Below, in pieces: positions 13,374 to 21,731 of a DNA stretch of 64,000 bases. The notes beneath the pieces were generated by a model. That model had not been told where the DNA came from, ran no database searches, and saw only the letters and a list, made by a program, of their open reading frames with translations. Each line of letters starts with the position of its first letter. The first letter of the stretch is position 1. Source of the stretch: a virus; the IMG/VR virus record IMGVR_UViG_3300025141_000022, positions 1-64,000 of that record; one strand, written 5' to 3'. The translations under genes were made by a program, and so were the position numbers.

Positions 13374-13825
13374 AAATTGTATTTCTACATGGATTGAACT
13401 CTTCACCAAACAGTTTTAAGCGGCAACTCTTAGAGAACGAAGGGCACCAAGTATCTGCGCCGTTTCTGAAGGCTGATGACTGGGAAGCTTCCGTTATGGC
13501 AGCAAGGACATACATTGATTTGGCCAAGCCAGATGTTGTTATTGGCTCTAGTCGAGGCGGCGCCGTTGCAATGTGTGCTAACACGAACACTCCGCTAATT
13601 CTTATCGCACCAGCATGGAGCAAGTATTGCCCATGGGGCACGATTTCTGCAGCTACTACGATCATTCATTCTAAAACAGACGAGATTATTCCGTTTTCTG
13701 ATAGTGAACTTTTAGCAAAGACGTTTGGCGCTTCATTGGTTCAAGCCGGCGTCGATCACAGAATGAACGACGAAGAGGCAACGAGCGCCCTATTAAGAGT
13801 GCTTGAGGGAACATATGAGGTATAA
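13370..13825 (+). CDS. Small alpha/beta-hydrolase, YqiA/YcfP-like esterase (151 aa)
   Basis: The start is ATG 13370 (MKIVFLHGLNSSPNS), overlapping the previous TGA. It has the oxyanion/His-Gly motif F-L-H-G-L-N-S-S, the nucleophile elbow G-S-S-R-G-G (Ser near residue 63), the acid loop H-S-K-T-D-E-I-I-P-F and the catalytic His in D-H-R-M. At 151 residues it is slightly shorter than bacterial YqiA. The substrate is unknown; candidates are thioester or ester bonds of the host envelope. Confidence 0.8.
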   Translation: MKIVFLHGLNSSPNSFKRQLLENEGHQVSAPFLKADDWEASVMAARTYIDLAKPDVVIGSSRGGAVAMCANTNTPLILIAPAWSKYCPWGTISAATTIIHSKTDEIIPFSDSELLAKTFGASLVQAGVDHRMNDEEATSALLRVLEGTYEV

Positions 13826-13967
13826 AAAAGCAGACAGGGAAATAATTCTTTCTCAAGTACTCAAACATTCTATATTTAGTTTATGTTTAGGCGCTATTAT
13901 TGTTATAGCAGCAATGAAGCATGGCCCAGACTTTTCAGGCAAGCCGGATAATGAAAAAAACATCTGA
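13815..13967 (+). CDS. Small single-pass membrane protein (50 aa)
   Basis: ATG 13815 overlaps the esterase by 11 nt. The product has a charged N-terminus (MRYKKADRE), one hydrophobic span at about residues 18-34 (H-S-I-F-S-L-C-L-G-A-I-I-V-I-A-A-M) and a hydrophilic tail. No known family; accepted because of the tight overlaps on both sides. Confidence 0.5.
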   Translation: MRYKKADREIILSQVLKHSIFSLCLGAIIVIAAMKHGPDFSGKPDNEKNI

Positions 13968-14238
13968 ACAAAATGTATTAGGCGGATTACTATTAGAGCG
14001 TTATGACGTTGGTGATTTAGTTTCGTGGTCGGTTCAAGTAAATGAGCATGGGAACAAGATTAAAGAACTAGGAGTCATATCAGATTTATATGTAGCTGAA
14101 CGAGGCGATAGAGATGTAGCTATAGCAAAAGTTCTTCCTTTAGAAAATTCTTTAATTGAAAAGGAGCTACTTATTATGAGTGTTGAATTGGTTTCAAAAG
14201 CGAAAAAGAAGAATGGAGACAAAACTGAAATCTGGTGA
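13951..14238 (+). CDS. SH3-like VGDLV-family protein (95 aa)
   Basis: The start at ATG 13951 (MKKTSEQNVLGGLL) is preferred to ATG 13921, which would overlap the membrane protein too far. The core is Y-D-V-G-D-L-V-S-W-S, L-G-V-I-S-D-L-Y, R-D-V-A-I-A-K-V and a C-terminal V-E-L-V-S-K. I recognise this longer subtype from other marine myoviruses; function unknown. Third family member in this block. Confidence 0.72.
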   Translation: MKKTSEQNVLGGLLLERYDVGDLVSWSVQVNEHGNKIKELGVISDLYVAERGDRDVAIAKVLPLENSLIEKELLIMSVELVSKAKKKNGDKTEIW

Positions 14239-14482
14239 TTTAGTTGTAGTTGAAAATAGAATTGGTATACTATTAAATCGATTTGATTTTTCACTAAATC
14301 CATTCTTGTACGATCCGCCTGCACGCGATGTAGAGTGGTGTTGGACCATTTATTGGAATTCAACTCCGCCCATGCGTTATAGCTATGAAAGCGGATACAA
14401 GGAAGAGTCTCTATTAGAAAATATACAGTGCGGTATAATAGATTACTATCCGTGCTCGACTCGACTCGATGAGATACCATGA
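14213..14482 (+). CDS. SH3-like GDLV-family protein (89 aa)
   Basis: The start at ATG 14213 (METKLKSGDLVVVENRIGILL) is chosen because it aligns with the family; an upstream in-frame TTG/ATG at 14180 would add a basic leader. After the GDLV and G-I-L-L strands comes a Tyr/Trp-rich middle (W-C-W-T-I-Y-W). Overlaps its neighbours by 26 and 4 nt. Confidence 0.7.
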   Translation: METKLKSGDLVVVENRIGILLNRFDFSLNPFLYDPPARDVEWCWTIYWNSTPPMRYSYESGYKEESLLENIQCGIIDYYPCSTRLDEIP

Positions 14483-14694
14483 GTATAGACGTAGGAGATC
14501 TGGTTATATTAAAAGATTTCTTCTCGTATCTTGGAGAATGTTTAGAAAAACATATTCACTCACCATGTGTTGGGGTTATTGTAAAATATGAAGAGTCAAG
14601 AGTTAAGGTGCTGTGGACAGAAATAAATGAATACACATGGGAGCATGAACTCGATGTAATAATCATCTCTGGACACAAAAGAAATGGTCAATAA
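14479..14694 (+). CDS. SH3-like VGDLV-family protein (71 aa)
   Basis: Starts MSIDVGDLVILKDF, has C-V-G-V-I-V-K-Y and V-K-V-L-W-T-E strands and ends V-I-I-I-S-G-H-K. ATGA overlap with the preceding family member. It is the last of the family seen in the window. Confidence 0.72.
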   Translation: MSIDVGDLVILKDFFSYLGECLEKHIHSPCVGVIVKYEESRVKVLWTEINEYTWEHELDVIIISGHKRNGQ

Positions 14695-14722
14695 GTAGTT
14701 TACGTTCATAGTTACTAATGAG

Positions 14723-14911
14723 ATGAATTCTGATTACTATGCCTATATTTTGGCCCTCATTGACAAAGAGGCCGCCCAAGAGAAGTTCGAAATGGAGCGC
14801 CTCTGGCTACATGCACCAGAGCCTGTAGAGCCATCTAATGAAGAAGTAGTCGATACGGAAGAAGATGAACACAAACAAAGAGGTTTTACTATAGTAGATT
14901 TTACAATATAA
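14723..14911 (+). CDS. Acidic small hypothetical protein (62 aa)
   Basis: Residues 1-33 are helical (MNSDYYAYILALIDKEAAQ), followed by a Pro/Glu-rich segment and a C-terminal G-F-T-I-V-D-F-T-I strand. The last gene before a clear terminator. No recognised domain. Confidence 0.55.
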   Translation: MNSDYYAYILALIDKEAAQEKFEMERLWLHAPEPVEPSNEEVVDTEEDEHKQRGFTIVDFTI

Positions 14912-14926
14912 ATAAAAATATTATGT

Positions 14927-14957
14927 ACCGCTCGTTAAAAGGGGCGGTGTTTTTTTT
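14927..14957 (+). terminator. Rho-independent terminator
   Basis: ACCGCTC (14927-14933) pairs with GGGCGGT (14942-14948) including one G-T pair, followed directly by G and eight T. It ends the block of small genes. Confidence 0.85.
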
Positions 14958-14962
14958 GGCAA

Positions 14963-14970
14963 CTATTTAT
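14963..14970 (+). promoter_or_regulatory. CTATTTAT box, candidate late promoter
   Basis: CTATTTAT lies right behind the terminator and 17 nt upstream of the ATG at 14987, with no -35 box. The same octamer recurs before other genes (see 18569, 32025, 36112, 36746). Confidence 0.4.
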
Positions 14971-14986
14971 ATGTGGAGCATTGTAT

Positions 14987-15328
14987 ATGAGTGTTGTTGA
15001 CCACATTGCCGTCTTAGTGGATGATTTAGATGAAGCACTAGATTGGTGGCAAGAGCGTCTAGGCGCGGCCGTTACACATAGAGATGAGTTTTATTATCGT
15101 TTAAGTGTGAATAACACTAACATAGCACTCATAAGCAAAAATAAGTATCCATCAGCACACATTGGAATACTTTGCGATAGTTATCACGAATTACCAAAAG
15201 AAGGTACAAAGGTTGAACATAGAGACGGAACAGTCGGAGTTTACCAAGAAGATCCTTCAGGTAATGTTGTTGAGTTTATTTGGTACAATAAAGAATGCAG
15301 GGAGAAATTTTTAAATGAAGAATCTTAA
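14987..15328 (+). CDS. VOC-fold (glyoxalase/bleomycin-resistance-like) protein (113 aa)
   Basis: Starts MSVVDHIAVLVDDLDEALDWW, the classical first half of a VOC beta-alpha-beta module; later E-F-Y-Y-R-L-S and N-V-V-E-F-I-W complete the metal-site pattern (His, Glu, Glu). Family members are glyoxalases, dioxygenases or antibiotic-binding proteins; which activity applies cannot be told. ATG 14987 is preferred over the TTG at 14981. The next gene starts 14 nt inside it. Confidence 0.8.
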   Translation: MSVVDHIAVLVDDLDEALDWWQERLGAAVTHRDEFYYRLSVNNTNIALISKNKYPSAHIGILCDSYHELPKEGTKVEHRDGTVGVYQEDPSGNVVEFIWYNKECREKFLNEES

Positions 15329-17198
15329 TCAAATTATTTTGGAAGAGCTACAGAAAGCAGGAATGATAAGCGCTGATACAACTTTAGCTGAGGTTGCAGG
15401 TGATCGCTTTGAACCCGGCGGTGAAAAGAGAGTCGCAAAGAAGGAGTGGTCACGAGGACAGAGGAAGAAAAATCTTACTGCATTTAAAACAAAAGCTAGT
15501 ACTGTATATGTACCAAAAGTTGTAGAATTATTAAGAGGTCTTGAAGAAAAATATGGTGAAGAAGAAGTCAATGTAGAGCGATATGTAAGTGAGTTCATTA
15601 ACGATTTTAACGATTTGTTTGACGAATACTTTACAAAGAGAAGATATGGCTACACCGGCGAAATCGCTCTAGGAAGTTTATCAGGTATACCAGATGAAGA
15701 AGTTCCTGCAGAAGAGGCCCCCGCAGAGGAAGAGCCAAGTGCCCCAGAAGACGATGCACCAGAAGAGGAAGGCGGTGACGCACTAGAAGAAGAAGAACTG
15801 TTGCCAGGGAGTCTTCCGCCGGTGGACGATCCAACATCTAGAACAGGAGCTACGCTTGAAGAGGCAGGCTCGCGATCAGAACGTGCGGCCGGCAGCGGAG
15901 CAGCAGCCTCGGATGGCGCGTCAACCGGCGGTGGCAGTTCTGAACTTAAGCAGGCATATAGCGATATCGTAAGAATTAGAAGGCAAGTCTGGAAGGAATT
16001 AACAAACTATCGTATTGAGAAATATTTAAAAGTTGGGCCGCGTCGAGAGTTTATGAAAACCTTTAGCCAACTCTTTGATGACATCCAAGAACTATATACA
16101 GAATTAATACAAAAATTCCCCAACGTAGACCCGACCCCAGGCCCTGATCCTGAAGAAGAGACAGGGACAGTAGATGATTCAGGGCACGTTCCACTTTTCA
16201 AATATGCTCAAGCCAAGGAACCAGTAGTAGATCCAGAAACTGGCGAAGAAAAGATGAAAAGAAAACAGCCCCTTAGTAGCAAGCTGGCTAAGGCTGGACT
16301 ACCGAAGCATGCCATTAATACTGTAATGAGAAACATCAAAGCCCAACTTCAAGCAAATGATATTCAGTTTACCGAAAGTACAATTAAACGAATTGAAACG
16401 TTATTAACAGAAAGACTTTTGCTCAGCGAAAGAAGGCTCGAATGGGGGGAAGAGCACCAAGACAAAGTAGACGCACTTGCGAAAGCTCACGACCTAAAAC
16501 CCGGCGAGGCCAAGAAAATAGATAAGAAGCTTCGGCATCATTTAAAAGGCTTTGAATCAAAAGATAAGAAAGGTCAGCCAAAGGCGATAGCAATGAACAA
16601 AGACGGAGATGTTCGATTGTATAAGGATCCTAATGCTGAGAAGGAGGCGGCGCTGCATGCAGAAACTGGTGAAGGCAAACCTGCAGAACCAGAAGCAGCC
16701 GCAAAAGAAGAGCCTGCAACAAAAGGACCACCAGAAAAATGGGTTACCCAAGGTGGCACCCAAGAAGAGTGGGACGCTCTTGATAACAAAGAAAAGTTTG
16801 TATTTCTTAAAATGGATCCTAAAAAACAAAGCAAGTTTTTTAAGATGAGTTCCGAACAAAGGCTTGATATGTATAATCAAATGAAGGCGGGCGGACCTAC
16901 GAAACGCAGCAAAGGAGACGCAGAAACTGCTGCAGTCCAAGCTGCGGATAGAGAAAAAGCGGCAGAACGAGGAATAGAGCCAGAATCTGGCACAATCAAG
17001 GTCAGTACCTTGAATCATCAACTAAAAACAATTAATCCTCCAATTGACGATGCTACTAGAAATAACACTATGAACGTGGTGCGAAAACACTTGGCGCCAT
17101 ATCTAAAGGCTGCAGGTATTAAACTTTCTGAACAACAAGTTAAGATTATTAGAGATAGATTGTTACAAGAATTGAAAACCAGAGACTTATTAAAATGA
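15315..17198 (+). CDS. Large acidic, partly disordered virion-type protein (627 aa)
   Basis: Begins MKNLNQIILEELQKAGMI, a short amphipathic helix, with L-A-E|V-A-G near residue 27. An acidic Pro/Glu-rich linker occupies about 125-215 and a helical domain about 215-270. Charged linkers follow (390-560) and a C-terminal helical domain ends L-L-Q-E-L-K-T-R. The alternation of small helical modules and disordered linkers with L-x-E sites suggests a protein packaged in and processed inside the prohead (inference from T4 rules). No enzymatic motif. Next gene overlaps by ATGA. Confidence 0.65.
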   Translation: MKNLNQIILEELQKAGMISADTTLAEVAGDRFEPGGEKRVAKKEWSRGQRKKNLTAFKTKASTVYVPKVVELLRGLEEKYGEEEVNVERYVSEFINDFNDLFDEYFTKRRYGYTGEIALGSLSGIPDEEVPAEEAPAEEEPSAPEDDAPEEEGGDALEEEELLPGSLPPVDDPTSRTGATLEEAGSRSERAAGSGAAASDGASTGGGSSELKQAYSDIVRIRRQVWKELTNYRIEKYLKVGPRREFMKTFSQLFDDIQELYTELIQKFPNVDPTPGPDPEEETGTVDDSGHVPLFKYAQAKEPVVDPETGEEKMKRKQPLSSKLAKAGLPKHAINTVMRNIKAQLQANDIQFTESTIKRIETLLTERLLLSERRLEWGEEHQDKVDALAKAHDLKPGEAKKIDKKLRHHLKGFESKDKKGQPKAIAMNKDGDVRLYKDPNAEKEAALHAETGEGKPAEPEAAAKEEPATKGPPEKWVTQGGTQEEWDALDNKEKFVFLKMDPKKQSKFFKMSSEQRLDMYNQMKAGGPTKRSKGDAETAAVQAADREKAAERGIEPESGTIKVSTLNHQLKTINPPIDDATRNNTMNVVRKHLAPYLKAAGIKLSEQQVKIIRDRLLQELKTRDLLK

Positions 17199-18169
17199 AA
17201 TTTTCTGTAGTTAATAAGTCTAATCAAGACATGTCAAAACTTGAACCGTTTGTTAACGACTTCATTCCATATGCTCAAAAGTATATGAAATTTGATAGAG
17301 CACCAACAATTCAATATCTATCAGATCAAGATAACGCTGCAAAAACACTGGGTCGGACGGCATACTATGATCCAAACAGCTATACCGTAGGATTGTATGT
17401 TGATGGAAGGCACCCCAAGGACGTTCTAAGGTCTTTGTCGCACGAGTTGGTACATCATACCCAAAACTGTCGCGGCGACCTCTCAGGGCCGAATGTGGCC
17501 GCCGAAGAGGGGTATGCTCAAAGCAATCCGCATATGAGAGAAATGGAGCGCGAAGCATACGAAACAGGAAATTTATGTTTTCGTGACTGGGAAGATGTAA
17601 GAAGAGACTATTTACAAGAGAACAATTATTTTGGAAGGAGAAACGTAATGTCTACAAAACGATGGAAAGATAAAGAGCTTAATCGCCTTTTAATGGAAAA
17701 GTGGGGATATAAGAGCGAGGGCGAAAAGGAAGTCCTAGCCGAAGGAAAGGGAATGAGCCCAGGACGTGCGACCGGTCATCCTTTCTTTAAAAGTAAAGAA
17801 GAGGGCGGATATGATCCGGTCGCTATGGATAAAGAAAGAGGTGGGCCACCCACAGACGATGATGATAAAAAGAAAGACGAAGATGATGATAAAAAGAAAC
17901 TTAAGGAAACAAACTCAGACGAAATGGGGGCCCTCGCTAAGAGAGTAAAATCGGGCGAGATGTCTCATGATGAGGCCATGGCTGAGTTTCAAGCCTTTTT
18001 GGACAAACATGCTTCACAGGAGGTGTCCGTCGAGCCAGACGAAGACGATTGGCCCGAAGCTTCTTGGGAGCAAGACCAAAGCTGGCAAGAAGAAGAAAGA
18101 GACATCGAGGGGCAGCTAAAGGAAGGCCCGAAAGCGAAAAAGAAGGAAAAGAAGGACGACGATAAATGA
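17195..18169 (+). CDS. Zincin-like metallopeptidase with disordered C-terminal half (324 aa)
   Basis: Residues 1-150 form a zincin-like domain: S-L-S-H-E-L-V-H-H-T-Q (HExxH near residues 83-87), then A-A-E-E-G-Y and R-E-M-E-R-E-A-Y-E-T, which provides candidate third ligands. The rest contains L-N-R-L-L-M-E-K-W, V-L-A-E|G-K-G-M-S-P-G and long Asp/Lys runs. Presence of an L-x-E type site inside suggests the enzyme itself could be packaged and trimmed. Whether it acts on virion or host proteins is unknown. Overlaps both neighbours by 4 nt. Confidence 0.75.
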   Translation: MKFSVVNKSNQDMSKLEPFVNDFIPYAQKYMKFDRAPTIQYLSDQDNAAKTLGRTAYYDPNSYTVGLYVDGRHPKDVLRSLSHELVHHTQNCRGDLSGPNVAAEEGYAQSNPHMREMEREAYETGNLCFRDWEDVRRDYLQENNYFGRRNVMSTKRWKDKELNRLLMEKWGYKSEGEKEVLAEGKGMSPGRATGHPFFKSKEEGGYDPVAMDKERGGPPTDDDDKKKDEDDDKKKLKETNSDEMGALAKRVKSGEMSHDEAMAEFQAFLDKHASQEVSVEPDEDDWPEASWEQDQSWQEEERDIEGQLKEGPKAKKKEKKDDDK

Positions 18170-18366
18170 CCAGAAAAACAGAAACGTCACAGGTAGTGAC
18201 GGAAGAGAAAGAGCCGTCCACACAAGAAGCAACTTCATGGGATCCAAGCAAGGGTCCACAAAAGAAAAAAACTAGTTCAGGTTATGTCCCAAGGCGACAA
18301 AGAATTAGAAGAAATATAAGCCGGCGGAAGCGCGGAGGATGTAACTGTAAAGGTAGGCGCAAATAA
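18166..18366 (+). CDS. Basic protein with C-terminal CNCKGRR motif (66 aa)
   Basis: An acidic/polar N-terminal half (T-S-Q-V-V-T-E-E-K-E) is followed by a strongly basic half (P-R-R-Q-R-I-R-R-N-I-S-R-R-K-R) ending G-G-C-N-C-K-G-R-R-K. ATGA overlap with the zincin gene. The basic tail would bind nucleic acid or an acidic partner protein; no family recognised. Confidence 0.6.
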   Translation: MTRKTETSQVVTEEKEPSTQEATSWDPSKGPQKKKTSSGYVPRRQRIRRNISRRKRGGCNCKGRRK

Positions 18367-18578
18367 TGTCAAAAAGAAAGTTTTCTTTTGGCGTTACATA
18401 CGTCAATGAGGTTGGCGACACAGGCTATGAGCTTTTTAATGATGAAAAAGAAGCGTATAGTTTTATGACAAGTAAGTTAGGCGAAGGTCTTTACGCAGTT
18501 ATGTGGAAGAGAGGAAAAGGTCCAAATATATTCTATGGACAAAAGAATGATAAACGAGATTTAAACAACTATTTATAG
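18366..18578 (+). CDS. Small hypothetical protein (70 aa)
   Basis: Compact mixed alpha/beta protein (F-G-V-T-Y-V-N-E-V-G-D-T-G-Y-E-L-F, then Y-A-V-M-W-K-R-G-K-G). Its ATG overlaps the last base of the previous stop. No domain recognised. The codons at its end also contain the CTATTTAT box. Confidence 0.6.
   Translation: MSKRKFSFGVTYVNEVGDTGYELFNDEKEAYSFMTSKLGEGLYAVMWKRGKGPNIFYGQKNDKRDLNNYL
18569..18576 (+). promoter_or_regulatory. CTATTTAT box, candidate late promoter
   Basis: The octamer lies over the end of the 70-aa gene and about 34 nt before ATG 18610. Weak on its own; listed because of the recurrence. Confidence 0.3.
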
Positions 18579-18609
18579 TTACCATATTATCATCAAGGAG
18601 GAAGTTAAA

Positions 18610-18789
18610 ATGGGTAAAAAATTAAGAACACTAAAAAGACTAGCTAGAATTGGTCGTGGCAGAGCAGCAAAACCAGCGGCCCCCGCACCAGCGCCGGCAG
18701 CAAAGCCAGCACCAGCACCCGTTGCCGAAGAGGCGCCAAAGAAGGCACCTAGAAAGCGTGCGGCCCGTGTAGCAGAACCAGAGGAATAG
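18610..18789 (+). CDS. Ala/Pro/Lys-rich histone-H1-like peptide (59 aa)
   Basis: ATG 18610 behind AAGGAGGAAGTTAAA, an excellent RBS. A basic N-terminus (K-K-L-R-T-L-K-R-L-A-R-I-G-R-G-R) is followed by Ala-Pro-Lys repeats (P-A-P-A-P-A-A-K-P-A-P-A) and K-K-A-P-R-K-R. This composition resembles histone H1-type tails and bacterial AlgP/HctB-like DNA-compacting proteins; a DNA-binding or DNA-condensing role in the head is plausible but inferred from composition only. Confidence 0.65.
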   Translation: MGKKLRTLKRLARIGRGRAAKPAAPAPAPAAKPAPAPVAEEAPKKAPRKRAARVAEPEE

Positions 18790-18796
18790 ATAGTAT

Positions 18797-19060
18797 ATGT
18801 TTGATTTAAGAAGTATGACAAGAAACTTTCTTTTAGGAGAAGGTAAATCGCCAACAGTTTTCAGCTATCTTCAGAATTTATCTGAGACTTTGGAGCAGTT
18901 TAGGCCAAGATCCCAACAAGAAACTAGAAGGCTTGAAATGGCGAAGTATCACCTGAAAGAAATAAAGAAAAGAGTTCGCCAGTTGAACGAGAGGGTCAAT
19001 ACTCTTGAAGAGCAAGTAAAGATTCTAGAGGAGCGGAGGAATGAAAAAATTACTTCTTGA
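18797..19060 (+). CDS. Coiled-coil protein with N-terminal LLGEG site (87 aa)
   Basis: Starts MFDLRSMTRNFLLGEGKSP; F-L-L-G-E|G near residue 15 looks like a prohead-protease site. Residues about 45-85 form a strong coiled coil (V-R-Q-L-N-E-R-V-N-T-L-E-E-Q-V-K-I-L-E). Next gene starts 20 nt before its end. Likely a small head-associated or scaffold-type protein (inference). Confidence 0.65.
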   Translation: MFDLRSMTRNFLLGEGKSPTVFSYLQNLSETLEQFRPRSQQETRRLEMAKYHLKEIKKRVRQLNERVNTLEEQVKILEERRNEKITS

Positions 19061-21704
19061 AGGAGGTGTCGGAGGACATCTCATGCATCTCCATGACAAT
19101 AGAAACTTAACATTTAATAAGATTGGTAAGATTCTGTCAATGGCATCGAATGGTGAACTATCTGGTACTGAAAAGACCGATGGTTACAACATTTATTTAG
19201 GTGTAAAGAGCGAAGCGGGAGCATGGGCGCCGGCGTATGCCAGAAACAAGGGCGATATGCAAGCTAATGGCAAAACATTTGCTGATTTAGCCGCCAGAGA
19301 ATTCAAAGGCGGACCTCAAGTACGAAAAGTATATTTAGATGCTTTTGATGCTTATACAGCAGCCATTGAAAGTTTAAATCCTTCTGAAAGAGACAGAATT
19401 TTTGGCCCAGATGGCGATATCTTTTATAATACAGAGATTCAAGGCCCTGGCGCCTCCAATGTTGTTAATTACGATGCAAATGTTGTATCGATTCATCGTG
19501 GAGGACACAAAAGGTACAATGCTGACACAAATCGTTTAGAAGTTGTCGATGCTGAAGAAAATGAAAAGATTCTCGATAGAATGTTGGACCGATTCGAAGC
19601 GGCAACAGCAGAAAAAGATTTTTCTGTACAAAGAACCGCTGTCATAAAATTACAACAACTAGATAGTGATCACGACCTTAAAATCTGTCTTGAGAAAATC
19701 AAAAGGGCTGGCCTAAGCGGCCAAATGACAATTGAGCAATTTCTAGAAGAAAAGTTAAATGAAGTAATAGAGCGAAAATTCGCTTATATGAATTCTGAAA
19801 CCAAGCAAGATATCATTGATAAGATTTTAGGAAAGGAAGGTGCTAAAAACTTAAGGTTAATATACAAGGGTTTCCCTCCTGAGCAAAAAGTCCTTATTAG
19901 AGATACAGTAAATGGTGGCGGAAAGTTAATTTCTGATGCAATTTTTCCAATCGAAGACGCAATTCATGACTTTGCGGTCGAAATGTTGCGAGGATTAGAG
20001 AGTGCATATATTCTGGACAACACAAAGGAACTTAAAAGACTCAGGTCTGAGGTTCAAGATGCAATTGCATCCATTCAAGCCTATGAAGGGCCAGGAAAAG
20101 AAGAGGCCCAGTCCGTTCTATCTAAGCAATTACGCAAAATTAAGAAATTTGACAACATTTCCACGGCCGCAGAAGGGTTTGTTTTCCAACATGAGGGCCA
20201 AATGTACAAATTTACCGGAAACTTTGCTCCGGTTAACCAAATTTTAGGTCTTTTTAGGTACGGAAGGGGGTCTGTACCAGCAATTTCACGAGATAAGGGC
20301 GGTGAAGCCCAAGAATTAAGCGGAACTGAGGCAGAAAAGCAAGTAATTGCCGTGGTACCGGGCGCATTTAAGCCCCCGCACCGTGGTCATCTCGCAATGG
20401 TGTCTCATTATTCAGAAATTGCGAAAGAAGTACGCGTTTTAATCAGTCCTCTATCCAGAAAAGCGGATAACGGGCTTGAATTTACCTTCCCACAGTCAAA
20501 AAAGGTGTGGGAAATGTACATTCAAGCCGAAGGGTTGCCAAATGTACGCGTTTATAAGTCTCCCCAGAACTCTCCCGTTGGTGCATCTTATGATTTTATC
20601 ATGAATAAAGAAAATAAGGCCGAATACGCACAGCCAGGAGATCAGGTTATACTTGGCGCTAGTACAAAAGACGATTCAAAGGGTGTACCCGACTATATGA
20701 GGTTCCAAGACGCTCCATCTAAGGCCCGATCTGGCGTTGAGGTGCTAGATACTGAAAAATATGCCTTTACTCCAGTTGAGGATGTCCCATTAAGCGCCAG
20801 AAACTTTAGAAATGCCGTAGAACAGAAAAATATGACCCTAATCAAGCAATATTTGCCCGATTCTGTTAAATCTGCAGGCTTAGAGAGTCAATTTTTAGAT
20901 ATTTATGGCTTAAACCAAGGAGAATCACCCATGTCATCACCTGAACCTATAATGGAATTATTGTATAAAATGATTAACGATTTATACGACGAGAAGGAGG
21001 TTTTGGCTGAACAGAAAGGTGCAGATCCTAAAGATTTGGTTCGCAAAGCAAAATTGGCACAAAGGAAGCAAGATGCTGACGAAAATAGAGCGAAATTAGA
21101 TGTTAAAAGAGCAAAAATATCTAAAAAACTCTCCGATGCCGAGATCGATATCGCTGATGCTGAGGCTGATGCTGCAAAAGAGAAAGAAAAGGAACTTGGA
21201 CTGGAGCCAGACATTCAAGCTGATGTGGCACCACAAGATCCTAAAGAAGCAGAACGTGAGGACGCCGAAAAAGAGGTGGAAGATGAAAAAGCAGCCAAAG
21301 CAGCTGATGAGGAAGCCGAAGAACAGCGCGAAGAAGATAAAGTAGCTGCTAAAGAAGAAAGGGGTCAGGAAATGGAAGAATTTCAAGCAGAAATGGAACA
21401 GAACGCAGCGACCGAAAGAGAAAACATGAGATCAGAAATGGAAGCCGAACGAGCGAAGCGCGAACAAGAGAAAAGGGATCAGTCAGACGAAAATACCCAG
21501 AGCGCTGCGGGTGAGGAACAACAATTAGCTTCGATTGGACTGTCAGAACTATCAGCAGCCGGCGGAGGAGGACTAGCCGGCCATAATGACGTATCAGTGG
21601 CGAAACGCAAAAAGAATAAAAAGAAAAGGAAATATAATCCGTGGAAAGACGAAAAAGATAAAATTGTTAACAAAGTTATGGAAAAGCTTGTATCTTGTAA
21701 CTAA
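19041..21704 (+). CDS. Ligase-like nucleotidyltransferase fused to HxGH cytidylyl/adenylyltransferase (887 aa)
   Basis: After the N-terminal M-K-K-L-L-L-E|G-G (L-x-E site), residues about 30-410 show nucleotidyltransferase/ligase motifs: motif I E-K-T-D-G (K-x-D-G, near residue 43), motif IV E-G-F-V-F (near 377) and motif V Y-K-F-T-G (near 390). Residues about 430-620 are a second domain of the NMNAT/cytidylyltransferase superfamily: V-P-G-A-F-K-P-P-H-R-G-H (H-x-G-H near 446-449) and the S-A-R-N-F-R motif (near 585). The C-terminal 230 residues are a charged coiled coil (A-A-K-E-K-E-K-E-L) ending in a basic patch. It could repair or cap nucleic acids and process NAD or related nucleotides. 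The N-terminal protease site hints at delivery with the virion. Substrates unknown. Confidence 0.75.
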   Translation: MKKLLLEGGVGGHLMHLHDNRNLTFNKIGKILSMASNGELSGTEKTDGYNIYLGVKSEAGAWAPAYARNKGDMQANGKTFADLAAREFKGGPQVRKVYLDAFDAYTAAIESLNPSERDRIFGPDGDIFYNTEIQGPGASNVVNYDANVVSIHRGGHKRYNADTNRLEVVDAEENEKILDRMLDRFEAATAEKDFSVQRTAVIKLQQLDSDHDLKICLEKIKRAGLSGQMTIEQFLEEKLNEVIERKFAYMNSETKQDIIDKILGKEGAKNLRLIYKGFPPEQKVLIRDTVNGGGKLISDAIFPIEDAIHDFAVEMLRGLESAYILDNTKELKRLRSEVQDAIASIQAYEGPGKEEAQSVLSKQLRKIKKFDNISTAAEGFVFQHEGQMYKFTGNFAPVNQILGLFRYGRGSVPAISRDKGGEAQELSGTEAEKQVIAVVPGAFKPPHRGHLAMVSHYSEIAKEVRVLISPLSRKADNGLEFTFPQSKKVWEMYIQAEGLPNVRVYKSPQNSPVGASYDFIMNKENKAEYAQPGDQVILGASTKDDSKGVPDYMRFQDAPSKARSGVEVLDTEKYAFTPVEDVPLSARNFRNAVEQKNMTLIKQYLPDSVKSAGLESQFLDIYGLNQGESPMSSPEPIMELLYKMINDLYDEKEVLAEQKGADPKDLVRKAKLAQRKQDADENRAKLDVKRAKISKKLSDAEIDIADAEADAAKEKEKELGLEPDIQADVAPQDPKEAEREDAEKEVEDEKAAKAADEEAEEQREEDKVAAKEERGQEMEEFQAEMEQNAATERENMRSEMEAERAKREQEKRDQSDENTQSAAGEEQQLASIGLSELSAAGGGGLAGHNDVSVAKRKKNKKKRKYNPWKDEKDKIVNKVMEKLVSCN

Positions 21705-21731
21705 TTATATGCATAAGCGGAGATTTTTAAT

